Positions 8,384 through 17,593 of a stretch of DNA of 64,000 bases are shown here, one piece after another. A model generated the notes under the pieces. It was not told the DNA's origin. It saw only the letters and a list, made by a program, of their open reading frames with translations, and searched no databases. A program made the position numbers and the translations under genes. The first letter of the stretch is position 1, and each line of letters opens with the position of its first letter. This DNA is from CAJWPI01 sp964635015 (GTDB lineage Bacteria > Pseudomonadota > Gammaproteobacteria > Magnimaribacterales > Magnimaribacteraceae). The stretch is from NCBI GenBank assembly GCA_964635015.1, contig CAZWMS010000001.1:46052-110051 (forward strand). The letters are read 5' to 3'.

Positions 8384-9130
8384 ATGCATCCATTTTTTAA
8401 AGACTTTAAATTTGCTGGATTTGTACACAGAGGTGGTGCTGAGGAAGTTGTTGAAAATACCTTAGAAGCTTTTCAATATTCTTCTGAAATGGGGTTTACC
8501 TTTATGGAAACTGATGTGCAATGCTCGAAAGATGGTCATGTGGTAGTTTTCCACGATGAAGACTTAGAAAGGATGGCTGGAATGAAGAAAAAAATATGCG
8601 ACCTATCTTACAGAGAAATAAATGGAATCATTCTACAAGGAGGTTTAAAGATTCCTTCTTTAAACGAATTGTTATCATCTTTTAAGGATTTGAGATTTAA
8701 CATCGATGTTAAAGCTGATGAGGCCTTAGAGGGAACAGTGCAGATTGTTAAGGACCACAAGGCATTAAACAGAGTTTGTTTTGCATCCTTTTCATCAAGA
8801 AGACTAGATCAAATAAGGAACTTGGCTGGCCCCAATGGTTGCACATCTATGGGTACTAGAGAAATCTTGCAAGCAAGAATTGGGTCTTTTGGAATCCCGC
8901 TAAATTTATCTTCTGGATATTGCGCACAAGTGCCCCTTTCTCAATGGGGTTTGCCATTAGTAACAGTAAACTTTATTAATTACCTGAAAAAAAAAGGGAA
9001 ACTAATTCATGTGTGGACTATAGATGAAGACCAAGAAATGAAAAGATTAATATCTATGGGTGTTAACGGAATAATGACTGATAAACCTAAAGTATTAAAA
9101 AGAGTTCTAATAGAATCTGAACTTATGTGA
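8384..9130 (+). CDS. Glycerophosphodiester phosphodiesterase, cytoplasmic UgpQ type
   Basis: This 248-residue GDPD TIM barrel cleaves glycerophosphodiesters to glycerol-3-phosphate and an alcohol. Catalytic and metal residues of the family are present: His15 in VHRGG, the acid pair Glu42/Asp44 in METDV, and His57 in VVFHDE. The C-terminal VWTIDEDQEM and GIMTDKP motifs are also present. There is no signal peptide, and the length equals that of E. coli UgpQ (247). It is the only + strand gene in this stretch and ends one base before the convergent MFS gene stop, so there is no spacer for a terminator. Confidence 0.9.
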   Translation: MHPFFKDFKFAGFVHRGGAEEVVENTLEAFQYSSEMGFTFMETDVQCSKDGHVVVFHDEDLERMAGMKKKICDLSYREINGIILQGGLKIPSLNELLSSFKDLRFNIDVKADEALEGTVQIVKDHKALNRVCFASFSSRRLDQIRNLAGPNGCTSMGTREILQARIGSFGIPLNLSSGYCAQVPLSQWGLPLVTVNFINYLKKKGKLIHVWTIDEDQEMKRLISMGVNGIMTDKPKVLKRVLIESELM

Positions 9131-10387
9131 TCATGTATCTTCTTCAGGAACCTTCCAAAGCAGTATCAACCCAGGAATGAATAGAAGCAATAAACTTAGA
9201 ATACCCATTCTTGGATTTCCCAGTGCCATTGCTACAGAGGAAACAAGAATAGGCCCAATAACAACAGAAGTTTTACCTATTAAATTAAAGAATCCAAAAA
9301 ATTCTGCAGCCTTTTCTGTAGGAATAAGGCTACTAAAAAAAGATCTGCTAATAGCTTGAACTCCACCTTGAACAAGTCCAACTATAGAAGCAAGGATATA
9401 AAATTCTAGGGCAGTGGTCATGAAGGTGCTATAGAAACAGATAAATATATATACAAAAATTCCTATTGTTAGTATTCTCTTAAAACCTAACTTATCAGCG
9501 TAAAGACCGAATAATAAGGTTGAAGGAAAGCCTATAAATTGAGTTATTATCAGGGCTGTGATCATTGAAGACATCTCTAGACCTATATCGGAACCATAGG
9601 ATGTAGCCATTCTAATAATAGTATCTACTCCATCAATATAGAGAAAATAGGAAATTAAGAAAATTGCAGCCTTTTTGTATTTTCTTATTTCAAGAATAGT
9701 TGATTTAACATTTAAAAAAGCTTTTTTTGTCATGGAGATATAATTTAAATTTATATCAGTATTTCCAAATTCCTTTACATTTAATAAGGTAGGTAAAGAA
9801 AAAAGAGCCCACCAAAAAGCTACGGTTAGAAATGACCAAAGAATTGCATGAATTTCTGATTCGAAACCAAACCATGAAGGATTTAAATACATAAACACAT
9901 TAATTACAAAAAGTAGGCCTCCACCTAAGTAACCTAAAGAAAAACCTAAAGAAGAAACCCTATTTCTTTCATTTGAATCCGAAACAAAAATTAATAAAGA
10001 GTCATAGAAAATATTTCCTCCAGAAAATCCTATAACGGCTAAAGAATAAAACAACATTGCGTAAAACCACTCCCCCTCTGGAATAAAATATAGATACCCT
10101 GTACTCAAAATTCCTATAAATGCGAAAAAATATAAAAATCTTTTTCTATTCCTTCCTATGTCGCTATAAGCCCCTAATATAGGAGCTAATATTCCTATAA
10201 CTAAACCAACTAGAGAATTAGTTGCACCCCAAACCCAAGTACTCATAACTGCATCAAGGTCTGAAGCCCAGAAAGACTTAAAAAATAGAGGGCCAAATCC
10301 AGCCATAACAGTAGTGGCAAAAGCAGAGTTTGCCCAATCATAAAATGCCCAACTCCATGCTGATTTAGTTATTTTTTTTTGACCCAT
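9131..10387 (-). CDS. MFS permease, UMF1 / Atg22-like family
   Basis: This 418-residue transporter has about 12 membrane segments. The N-terminus SAWSWAFYDWANSAFATTV is the hallmark of the Atg22/UMF1 branch of the major facilitator superfamily, whose eukaryotic member exports amino acids from the vacuole; bacterial substrates are unknown. The cytoplasmic loop after helix 2 (GAYSDIGRNRKR) matches the MFS A-motif. The final residues sit against the convergent GDPD gene. The substrate is not predictable; efflux of small metabolites is a guess. Confidence 0.85.
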   Translation of the reverse strand: MGQKKITKSAWSWAFYDWANSAFATTVMAGFGPLFFKSFWASDLDAVMSTWVWGATNSLVGLVIGILAPILGAYSDIGRNRKRFLYFFAFIGILSTGYLYFIPEGEWFYAMLFYSLAVIGFSGGNIFYDSLLIFVSDSNERNRVSSLGFSLGYLGGGLLFVINVFMYLNPSWFGFESEIHAILWSFLTVAFWWALFSLPTLLNVKEFGNTDINLNYISMTKKAFLNVKSTILEIRKYKKAAIFLISYFLYIDGVDTIIRMATSYGSDIGLEMSSMITALIITQFIGFPSTLLFGLYADKLGFKRILTIGIFVYIFICFYSTFMTTALEFYILASIVGLVQGGVQAISRSFFSSLIPTEKAAEFFGFFNLIGKTSVVIGPILVSSVAMALGNPRMGILSLLLLFIPGLILLWKVPEEDT

Positions 10388-10431
10388 AGTAGAAGTAAGT
10401 AAATAATACGCTATTAATTTAGGAGAGCTCT

Positions 10432-10533
10432 ATGGAAGAAGATAAAAAAACCATCACTACTTTGGGGTTATTTTTTTTAGTAATAGGAGCAGTAACAGTG
10501 TTTCTTATATTTCTCTCTTTATTTCTTTCATAA
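10432..10533 (+). CDS. Small single-pass membrane protein, 33 residues
   Basis: This short ORF (ATG 10432, TAA 10531-10533) encodes a charged head MEEDKK followed by one strongly hydrophobic helix of about 22 residues to the C-terminus. A good ribosome site, AGGAG, lies 6 bases before the ATG. It sits alone in the gap between two minus-strand genes and ends two bases before the SnoaL-like gene stop. No family is recognised. The start signal plus head-and-helix pattern supports a real gene, but the chance level for such ORFs in AT-rich DNA is not negligible. Confidence 0.5.
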   Translation: MEEDKKTITTLGLFFLVIGAVTVFLIFLSLFLS

Positions 10534-10535
10534 GA

Positions 10536-11150
10536 TCACTTTACTTTTATTGAGGGATCAGGGCTTCCGCGTCTGATGTTTCTCAGAAATTCTTCTAATG
10601 GAACTGGCTCACTAATTGCTTTAGTTTCTGAAGAATCCCAAAATTCTTTCCATGTTGGCCAAATACTATGAAACCCTCCTTCATAATTTTTTATTCCAGG
10701 CCACCTCATTTTGAAATTACCTATTGGTGGTTTGTTCAAGTCAGTTGCATACCAATAAAGTGGTAATCTACGTCTAAAATACCATCTCTTGTCTATTTTC
10801 TCATATTCATCCCAGTACATCATTTGCATAATAATCCACTCTTTTCCTGTTTCGTGTTCGTTTTTAGAGTAAACAACTCCAATTGCATGAGAATCATCTA
10901 AAAATTCTATTATTTTATTTCCTACATGATGAGCAGTGCCTGTAAATTGATTTCTTAAGGTATGGTCAAACCACCTCTTCAAGGCCAACCTTCCACTTTC
11001 GCCCTTACCAACCATTATATTTTCTGGAAATAAATTAACTAAAGAATCTAGATCCCTAACATCTAATGCTAGGGAATACTTGGAAGATAAGTCTTTTATT
11101 TCTTCTTTAGACTCTATTCTTTCTAGTCTTTTTTCAAAATTTTTAGACAT
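10536..11150 (-). CDS. SnoaL / NTF2-like fold protein
   Basis: This 204-residue protein resembles the SnoaL_4 group of NTF2-fold proteins. Its opening, in which a short helix (RLERIESKEEIKDL) precedes YSLALDVRDLDSLVNLF, is the usual first helix and strand of this family, which includes dehydratases, hydratases, isomerases and ring-hydroxylating dioxygenase beta subunits. A His is present in TAHHVGNK. It is the last gene of a minus-strand catabolic run. The reaction cannot be assigned. Confidence 0.72.
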   Translation of the reverse strand: MSKNFEKRLERIESKEEIKDLSSKYSLALDVRDLDSLVNLFPENIMVGKGESGRLALKRWFDHTLRNQFTGTAHHVGNKIIEFLDDSHAIGVVYSKNEHETGKEWIIMQMMYWDEYEKIDKRWYFRRRLPLYWYATDLNKPPIGNFKMRWPGIKNYEGGFHSIWPTWKEFWDSSETKAISEPVPLEEFLRNIRRGSPDPSIKVK

Positions 11151-11180
11151 CTAAATGACTTATAATTATTAGCAAGTATT

Positions 11181-12302
11181 TCAATTAGAAAACAATTGTT
11201 GTGAATCCTTCAAAGTTCGTTCCATCCCTTCAACTAATTCCGCCATTATTTCTTCAGCCGGTCTTACCTTTTTTATCATCCCTATGCCTTGGCCTGCAAA
11301 TCCAGGATTTATATCCTGTCTGTTATCCGCATCTGCCGAAGCTAGAACGGCTCCAGCAACTGCTGATTGGTAAGGCATAGGTAATGGATCGTGCTCTGAT
11401 CTTTCCCAAAAATCAGTCCATGAGCTTCTTATTATTCTGGCGGGTTTTCCAGTAATTGATCTTGAAATTACAGTACCTTCTTCGGTTGAATCCAAGATGG
11501 CCTGTTTCTGATGATCATGTATCCCTGCTTCTTCAGAAGCTAAGAAAGCTGAACCTATCCAAGCGCCCTCAGCACCCAACATCATAGCGGCAGCTATTCC
11601 TCTTCCATCAGATATGCCTCCGGCTCCTAAAATTGGTATTCCATTAGCTGCATCCACTACTTGCGGGATCAGTGCCATTGTTCCAATGGGTGAGTTATGT
11701 CCACCAGCATCATGTCCTTGGGCAACAATTGCATCTACTCCTGCAGACGATACCTTGACAGTGTGCCTTACTGCACCAACTACAGTCATAACTCTAGTAT
11801 TATTGGCTTTCAGTCTTTCCATCCAAGGCGAGGGATTGCCTAGTCCTGCAGCATAAACAGGAACTTTTTCTTCAATTACAACCTCCATTTGTTGTTCAAA
11901 AAACTCTTTCGTAAATAATCCTACACTCTCAATTGCTGTAGGGCTACGATCACTCTCAGTCATTTTCAAACCATGTTCATTCATAAAGCCTTTTGCCATT
12001 TCTTGATATTCAGTAACTAGATTGGAAGGGTCTTTTCCATCATTCTGCTTAAGATTTCCTCCCCCTCTTACAGACATAGGTAATAAAGTATCTACACCAA
12101 ATGGTTTATCAGTTAAATCTCTAGTTTCCTCTATCCATCTTCTCATTTGACTAGGAGTGCAAGCTGCTGCCCCTAAGACCCCTAATCCTCCAGCATTTGA
12201 AACTGCAGCAGTTAATTTTGGGTTTGCTGCCCCCCCCATGCCCGCTAAAAAAATAGGATATTTAATACCAAAAACTTCACATATTCTGCTTTTTATTGCC
12301 AT
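11181..12302 (-). CDS. NAD(P)H-dependent flavin oxidoreductase, nitronate monooxygenase / FabK-like
   Basis: This 373-residue FMN TIM-barrel protein belongs to the 2-nitropropane dioxygenase family. It opens with the family pattern of YPIFLAGMGG, contains QGHDAGGH (the active-site His region of nitronate monooxygenases) and the phosphate-binding GAGGISDGRGIAAAMMLGAEGAWIGSAF stretch. Members oxidise nitronates such as propionate-3-nitronate or reduce enoyl groups. The start at ATG 12302 has a GGAGAG ribosome site. Its neighbours (PhyH oxygenase, amidase) suggest a catabolic role. The substrate is not known. Confidence 0.82.
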   Translation of the reverse strand: MAIKSRICEVFGIKYPIFLAGMGGAANPKLTAAVSNAGGLGVLGAAACTPSQMRRWIEETRDLTDKPFGVDTLLPMSVRGGGNLKQNDGKDPSNLVTEYQEMAKGFMNEHGLKMTESDRSPTAIESVGLFTKEFFEQQMEVVIEEKVPVYAAGLGNPSPWMERLKANNTRVMTVVGAVRHTVKVSSAGVDAIVAQGHDAGGHNSPIGTMALIPQVVDAANGIPILGAGGISDGRGIAAAMMLGAEGAWIGSAFLASEEAGIHDHQKQAILDSTEEGTVISRSITGKPARIIRSSWTDFWERSEHDPLPMPYQSAVAGAVLASADADNRQDINPGFAGQGIGMIKKVRPAEEIMAELVEGMERTLKDSQQLFSN

Positions 12303-12328
12303 TTTCTCTCCTTCTACTAATTATTACA

Positions 12329-13138
12329 TTAATTGATAAACTTACCTTTCTCTACCACAAAGAATTGCCTGTTCTCATCATTTACTTTTTCATATAAAGA
12401 ATTACTGATTCTCCGCTCTGCTCCATCTGGCGCATACTGGAGAATGTAGCCCTTTCTCACTGTATCTGTAATATTTGGTCCTGTCTTATGAGGAGTTAGA
12501 GAAGACAAAATAGCAATGCTCCCTGAAGATAATTCAAGAGGAACGGCATCTGATGAGTCTAAGGGTATTTCATATCCAAGATCCGTTACTTTGTGATTCA
12601 ATGTACCCATTGTATGCATCCCAGGTACAACCCAAGGGCAACCATTTGATTCATCAGTATCAGTAAGAGCTACCCAACAAGTTAAATAAGCCTGTGGATT
12701 AATATAAGTATAGCCATTGTCTTGATGCCAAGGAAATTCATCTTTAGTATCAGGTTTTTTATAAACTGCTTGATCCCAATAAAGGCGGACATTATTTCCA
12801 ATTAGATCTAGGCAAAGACTTGAGAAAATATTATGTCTACTAAACTTTTTCAATTCCTCGGATAGGGTAACTAAATGGGGACTAAAAGTTATTTCTTTAG
12901 CTCTAGAAATAAAAAACTTCTCTCCATCTAACCTTGTTAAAGCATCAGTAACTTTGAGCTCAAAAGGGTCTATAATTGAAGTAATCTTATCCATTAAACT
13001 TGAATCGAAGGCATCTTTAACTAAAAGGTATCCTTTTTCATTAAAATGTTTAACTTCGTGATCTTTTAAATATTTATATGGCCCTTTAGGAATGGACCAA
13101 ATAAAATTCTTATTATCAGGATGTTTTTCTAGATTCAT
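12329..13138 (-). CDS. Phytanoyl-CoA dioxygenase (PhyH) family oxygenase
   Basis: This 269-residue Fe(II)/2-oxoglutarate oxygenase is of the PhyH family. The iron ligands are visible as the HxD motif in FPWHQDNGY (His138, Asp140) and the distal His217 in SLTPHKTGPN. Arg228, about eleven residues later, is placed to bind 2-oxoglutarate. Such enzymes hydroxylate acyl-CoAs, amino acids, quaternary amines or phosphonates. It sits four bases downstream of the amidase, so a shared transcript is likely. The substrate is open. Confidence 0.85.
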   Translation of the reverse strand: MNLEKHPDNKNFIWSIPKGPYKYLKDHEVKHFNEKGYLLVKDAFDSSLMDKITSIIDPFELKVTDALTRLDGEKFFISRAKEITFSPHLVTLSEELKKFSRHNIFSSLCLDLIGNNVRLYWDQAVYKKPDTKDEFPWHQDNGYTYINPQAYLTCWVALTDTDESNGCPWVVPGMHTMGTLNHKVTDLGYEIPLDSSDAVPLELSSGSIAILSSLTPHKTGPNITDTVRKGYILQYAPDGAERRISNSLYEKVNDENRQFFVVEKGKFIN

Positions 13139-13142
13139 CCAT

Positions 13143-14573
13143 TTAGTCTGAATAAATAGAAGGTTTCTTGTCTTTCCATGGCTGAGCCTCTTCTAGTTGA
13201 GAGGAAATAGAAATTAAAAGCTCATCATTTCCATATTCTGCAGACAACATAGAGCCAATAGGTAGGCCTGACTCACTTAGGCCTAGGGGAAGAGAGATGC
13301 TAGGCTGTCCTGTTTGATTATACAGACCTGTAAAGCATGAATAAGAAGATAGTCTTTCAATGTAGGTAGGAATATCTTCTGAAGACATATCTATTTCCCC
13401 TATTTTGACAGGGGATTTTGTTAAGACTGGACTAAGAATTAGATCGTAATTCTCCATGAATTTTCCCAAAACTCGCCCTGCTTGATGATTTGCTAATGTT
13501 GCTCTTGCATATTGTTCAGCAGAGAACTCTTTCCCATTTTCATACATTCTATAGGTTATGTGTTCTACTGACTCCGGAGTTATTTTGGTTCCCAAAATTT
13601 CAGCTCTTTGTTGCAATGCAACAGTAACGTTTGCTGAAATTATTACGCCAATTGCTTCAGAAAGAGCTTCTAGATCTGGTTCAGGAGAATCTTCAATTAT
13701 TTCATGTCCCAAACTCTCACATAACTTTGCTGTCTCTTGAATTCGTAAGACTACATCTTCCTCAATCTTTACCTTATCAGTAGGAAGATGAAGAGCTATT
13801 TTTAATTTCCCCGGATTCTTTCTACAAGCAGATAAGAAACTTTCATTGGCTTCTGGAACACCATAAGGATCTCCACTTTCCAGACCAGTTGTAGCGTCTA
13901 GAAGAGCAGCAGAGTCTCTAACTGTTTTTGATACACAATGACTAATTGATTGTCCTGCCCATCCTTCGCCTCTGTCAGGTCCCATAGGCGTACGAGCCCT
14001 AGTAGGCTTCAGGCCTACCAAGCCACAACAAGATGCAGGGATTCTAATTGATCCCCCACCATCACTTGCGTTAGCTAAAGGCAATACACCAGAAGAAACA
14101 GCAGCAGCTGCACCTCCACTTGAACCACCAGCTGAATAATCTAGATTCCACGGATTTCTTGTAGGTCCATATAAAGATGGTTCAGTAGTTACAGTTAGTC
14201 CAAATTCGGGTGTATTAGTTTTTCCAAAAATTACTAAACCCGCATCTAAGTACCTATCTACTAAAGTTGAATTATGGTCAGCTACATAGTCTTTAAAAAA
14301 TTTTGAACCATATGTCGTCTTTGTTCCTGTAAGTAAAACATGTAGATCTTTTAAAAGGAATGGTACGCCAGTGAAAGGTCCTTCTGGAAGCCCCTTAGTT
14401 AACCTTTCTTTGGCTTCTTCATAGTGTTTTAAAACAACAGCATTGGTTTCACCATTTACTTTTTCATTTCTATGGATAGCTTCCTCGAGCAAATCACTTG
14501 GTGAAACTTCTTTTTTTCTTACAAGCTCTGCTAAACCTAACCCATCATAATTGTCATATTCTTTAAAACTCAT
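13143..14573 (-). CDS. Amidase-signature family hydrolase
   Basis: This 476-residue amidase has the Ser-cisSer-Lys triad in place: Lys75 (LLKD), the SAGGSSGG motif (Ser151/152) and Ser175 in DGGGSIR. It hydrolyses an amide or urea-type C-N bond in the cytoplasm. It is not the GatA subunit of the tRNA amidotransferase by context, since no gatB/gatC is near. Its ATG overlaps the stop of the upstream cyclic amidohydrolase (ATGA) and has AGGAGAGAG before it, so the two products are coupled; they may act in sequence, ring opening then amide cleavage (inference). Confidence 0.87.
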   Translation of the reverse strand: MSFKEYDNYDGLGLAELVRKKEVSPSDLLEEAIHRNEKVNGETNAVVLKHYEEAKERLTKGLPEGPFTGVPFLLKDLHVLLTGTKTTYGSKFFKDYVADHNSTLVDRYLDAGLVIFGKTNTPEFGLTVTTEPSLYGPTRNPWNLDYSAGGSSGGAAAAVSSGVLPLANASDGGGSIRIPASCCGLVGLKPTRARTPMGPDRGEGWAGQSISHCVSKTVRDSAALLDATTGLESGDPYGVPEANESFLSACRKNPGKLKIALHLPTDKVKIEEDVVLRIQETAKLCESLGHEIIEDSPEPDLEALSEAIGVIISANVTVALQQRAEILGTKITPESVEHITYRMYENGKEFSAEQYARATLANHQAGRVLGKFMENYDLILSPVLTKSPVKIGEIDMSSEDIPTYIERLSSYSCFTGLYNQTGQPSISLPLGLSESGLPIGSMLSAEYGNDELLISISSQLEEAQPWKDKKPSIYSD

Positions 14574-15907
14574 TGTCTCTCTCTCCTAAATTCAAGTCTC
14601 TTTCCAGGTGAATTAGTTAGGAATTCTCCATTACTATAAACCCTTATTCCATTAATTATAGTTTCGTTTATACGTGATTTGAAAGTATAACCTTCAAATG
14701 GAGACCATCCGCATTTGTAAAGGGTATCAGAATTTCTGACCATATTCTTTTCTCCCCTCTCAACCAGTACTAGATCTGCCCAATACCCCTCTCTTATAAA
14801 CCCTCTTTCTTTTAGATTAAATCTTATAGCTACATTATGAGAGGTTACTTTGGGAACTTCTTCTAGAGACAGGACTTTATTATCAACAAGATCTAAAACT
14901 GAAAGAAGAGTGTGCTGTACACTGGGCATTCCTGATGGACAATAGAGATAAGAGAGTCTTTTTTCTTCTAGAGTATGGGGGGCATGGTCTGTAGCAACAT
15001 AGTCAATCTTGCCAGTTTTTAATGCATTTCTTAAAGCTAATTGATCTGAAAGTTCTTTTATAGAAGGATTGCATTTTATTAACGAACCTTTAATTTCATA
15101 ATCTTTTGAAGAAAAAAATAAATGAGGAATGCATGCTTCAGCGGTAATATTCTTATTTTCTACTGAACCTGAGTTAAATAAATCTAACTCTTCTTTAGTA
15201 GAGACATGTAATACATGAAGTTGAGAATTAAACTTCTTTGCTAGATTTATTGCATATGTAGTTGATTTTAAACAGGATTCTCTTGATCTTATATCTGAAT
15301 GAAATTTAACAGGAATGTTTTCACCAAACCTCTTTCCATAGATCTCCTCATTCTTACGAATCATTGGAGAATCCTCACAGTGGGTAGTTATGACTACTTT
15401 TGATTCTCTAAATATGCTTTCTAAACTCTCTGCATTATCTACAAGAAGATCTCCAGTAGAAGATCCCATAAAAACTTTAATACCGCAAGTCTTGGTGGGA
15501 TCAATAGATTTAATTTCCTCGATATTAGTGTTAGTAGCTCCTAAGTAGAATGAATAGTTAGCTAAAGAATCTTTAGAGGCTATCTGGTTCTTTTTCTCTA
15601 ACTCTGAATGATTAAGGGTAGGAGGTAATACATTTGGCATATCCATGTACGAGGTAGTACCTCCAGCTACAGCAGCTTTTGATTCGCTATTAATATTGCC
15701 TTTATTCGTTAATCCTGGTTCTCTAAAGTGGACTTGATCATCAATAACCCCTGGAAAAAGCAACATGCCTTGTGCATCAATTACTTTCCCTAGGGGAGGT
15801 AGTCCTGATGATATTTTTTTTATACGTCCATTTTCTATGTAAAGATCAACATCTTTAATTTGATTTTCATTAACAGCCTTAGTGTTAATTATTGAAATAT
15901 CTACCAT
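14570..15907 (-). CDS. Dihydroorotase-type cyclic amidohydrolase
   Basis: This 445-residue metal-dependent amidohydrolase resembles dihydroorotases: IDDQVHFREPG (residues 56-65), the candidate carboxylated Lys144 in GIKVFMGSSTG, His176 in THCED, HVLHVSTKEE, and DYVATDHAPH with the final metal Asp. The first His of the HxH metal motif is Gln58. That Gln is usual in the dihydroorotase form found in Bacteroidetes, which this protein resembles over its whole length (CGWSPFEGYTF near the C-terminus). The start is MVDIS at 15907; a longer frame would overlap the upstream flavoprotein. It could serve pyrimidine synthesis or, given the amidase and oxidases around it, hydantoin or imide breakdown. Confidence 0.8.
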   Translation of the reverse strand: MVDISIINTKAVNENQIKDVDLYIENGRIKKISSGLPPLGKVIDAQGMLLFPGVIDDQVHFREPGLTNKGNINSESKAAVAGGTTSYMDMPNVLPPTLNHSELEKKNQIASKDSLANYSFYLGATNTNIEEIKSIDPTKTCGIKVFMGSSTGDLLVDNAESLESIFRESKVVITTHCEDSPMIRKNEEIYGKRFGENIPVKFHSDIRSRESCLKSTTYAINLAKKFNSQLHVLHVSTKEELDLFNSGSVENKNITAEACIPHLFFSSKDYEIKGSLIKCNPSIKELSDQLALRNALKTGKIDYVATDHAPHTLEEKRLSYLYCPSGMPSVQHTLLSVLDLVDNKVLSLEEVPKVTSHNVAIRFNLKERGFIREGYWADLVLVERGEKNMVRNSDTLYKCGWSPFEGYTFKSRINETIINGIRVYSNGEFLTNSPGKRLEFRRERQ

Positions 15908-15912
15908 TAAGT

Positions 15913-17589
15913 CTAATTTGACTCCGACACATTGAAGCCTGCTCGTCTTCCTGAAAAAATGCAGTCTGCAATAGACAATCCACTTACATATATATTTGAG
16001 CAAACACCAACAGCTGTTCTTCCAGCGGCATAAAGACCAGGTATATCTTTATTATCTGAACTTTTTACATTTCCAGTTTCTTCATCTACTCTTAATCCAC
16101 CCAGGGTAATTACAGAACAAGGAAATAACCTATTATCCAATGAAACATCAATGGCGTAAAAAGGTCCTTTAAATATACCCCTACAATCTTCTTGAGGTTT
16201 ACCAAAAGGGTCGGCAATTTCGCCTTTTGAAGCTAAATTGTATTTCTCTATAGAGTTGTAAAGTTTTAAAGGAGACATGCCACATTTTTTTGCTAGTCCT
16301 GCAATAGTTTTGGATCTCTTAGTATTAAATAGTAGGTTAAGTATCACAGGATTCCTTTGAAACGGCATTAGTTTTCCAGGTCCTATCTGCTTTAAAGTCT
16401 CATTCCTTAGAGTTCTATCAATGATTAATGTTCCTTTCCCTTTATGTTTTTCACACATGACCTCACCTAAAACTGAACCATAAACCATCTCATTACAATA
16501 TCTTTCTCCTTTCTGGTTAACTACTATTCCTTGACCCCAGGCTACGGGTGGATTTAAGAACCTCCAAGCTGTTGCTCTGTGCATAAAATCAGAAACCCCC
16601 CCTACAGACTCTCCTAATCTAATACCTGCCCCATCGTCTCCAGTAGTACCCAAGGGCAATCCTTGTTCATATTTAGGTATGTATTTTTTGACCATTTTTC
16701 TATTAAAAATAAAACCCCCTGAAGAAAGAACTACTCCTTTCTTAGCTCTAATCAGTTTAGATTCTCTTTCTTCTTCTTCAATCTTAATGGCCTTTTTTCT
16801 ATAGAACTTTGCAATGGGCCTTATGTACATCTGAAAAGCTTGTGCTCTTTTTGAGTATTTCATGTGCTTTTTAGCAGCAGAACTACCCGGCAGTATTTGC
16901 ATGGCTTCTACACCTATAACCTTCCCTCTTGTGTTTGTAACTAGCCTTAGAGCTTCAGTTTGAAGTATTACTTTAACTCCACTAGCAATGGCAGATTCCA
17001 ACATTGGATTAAAAATAGAACCTCCTAAACCAGTTACCCTTAACCCTTTCTTAATATACCCTCTATGTCCTCTGGCTGCTGGTATTGCTTGTTCAGCATA
17101 TTTTGGAACTAAAGAGTTATCCGAATGATAAAGATAATAATTAGAAGTTGGATAAGAAGTCTTTTTTTTATACACAGAAGCATTAAATTGAACACCCTTC
17201 TCTATAAGCCAATCTATGTTGTATTTGCTATCCTCACAGAACTTTCTTAAAGTTGAATCCTTGACTATTCCTTGAGTTTCCATTTTTAAATATTTGTACA
17301 TCTCCTCAGGACTATCTTCAACATCTGCGTCCTTTTGGATTCTGGTACCACCACCAGCGTATACTACACCTCCGCTAGCGGCTGTTGCTCCTCCCCCAAA
17401 AAACCTATCTATTATTAAGACTTTTTGTCTCCTTTCAGTAGCTTCGAGAGCTGCAGATATTCCAGCCCCCCCACATCCAATAACTACCACATCTGCTTCC
17501 TCATCCCAAGAAATACTAGATTCACTCTTAACTAGGGGTTCTTTGATTTGAGAATACCAGTCTTTATGCGAAGGATTTATATTAACCAT
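15913..17589 (-). CDS. FAD-dependent dehydrogenase, fumarate reductase / 3-ketosteroid dehydrogenase-like
   Basis: This flavoprotein of about 558 residues belongs to the FAD_binding_2 group. The dinucleotide site VVVIGCGGAGISAALEA lies near residues 36-52 and is followed by GGGATAASGG; a C-terminal GGLRVDEETGNV and AAGRTAVGV close the FAD site. Relatives include 3-ketosteroid delta-1-dehydrogenase and urocanate or fumarate reductases, which add or remove hydrogen across a C-C bond. There is no Tat signal, so it is cytoplasmic. The start is placed at ATG 17587-17589, just after the upstream SDR stop; ATG 17616 would overlap that gene. Confidence 0.82.
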   Translation of the reverse strand: MVNINPSHKDWYSQIKEPLVKSESSISWDEEADVVVIGCGGAGISAALEATERRQKVLIIDRFFGGGATAASGGVVYAGGGTRIQKDADVEDSPEEMYKYLKMETQGIVKDSTLRKFCEDSKYNIDWLIEKGVQFNASVYKKKTSYPTSNYYLYHSDNSLVPKYAEQAIPAARGHRGYIKKGLRVTGLGGSIFNPMLESAIASGVKVILQTEALRLVTNTRGKVIGVEAMQILPGSSAAKKHMKYSKRAQAFQMYIRPIAKFYRKKAIKIEEEERESKLIRAKKGVVLSSGGFIFNRKMVKKYIPKYEQGLPLGTTGDDGAGIRLGESVGGVSDFMHRATAWRFLNPPVAWGQGIVVNQKGERYCNEMVYGSVLGEVMCEKHKGKGTLIIDRTLRNETLKQIGPGKLMPFQRNPVILNLLFNTKRSKTIAGLAKKCGMSPLKLYNSIEKYNLASKGEIADPFGKPQEDCRGIFKGPFYAIDVSLDNRLFPCSVITLGGLRVDEETGNVKSSDNKDIPGLYAAGRTAVGVCSNIYVSGLSIADCIFSGRRAGFNVSESN

Positions 17590-17593
17590 AATT

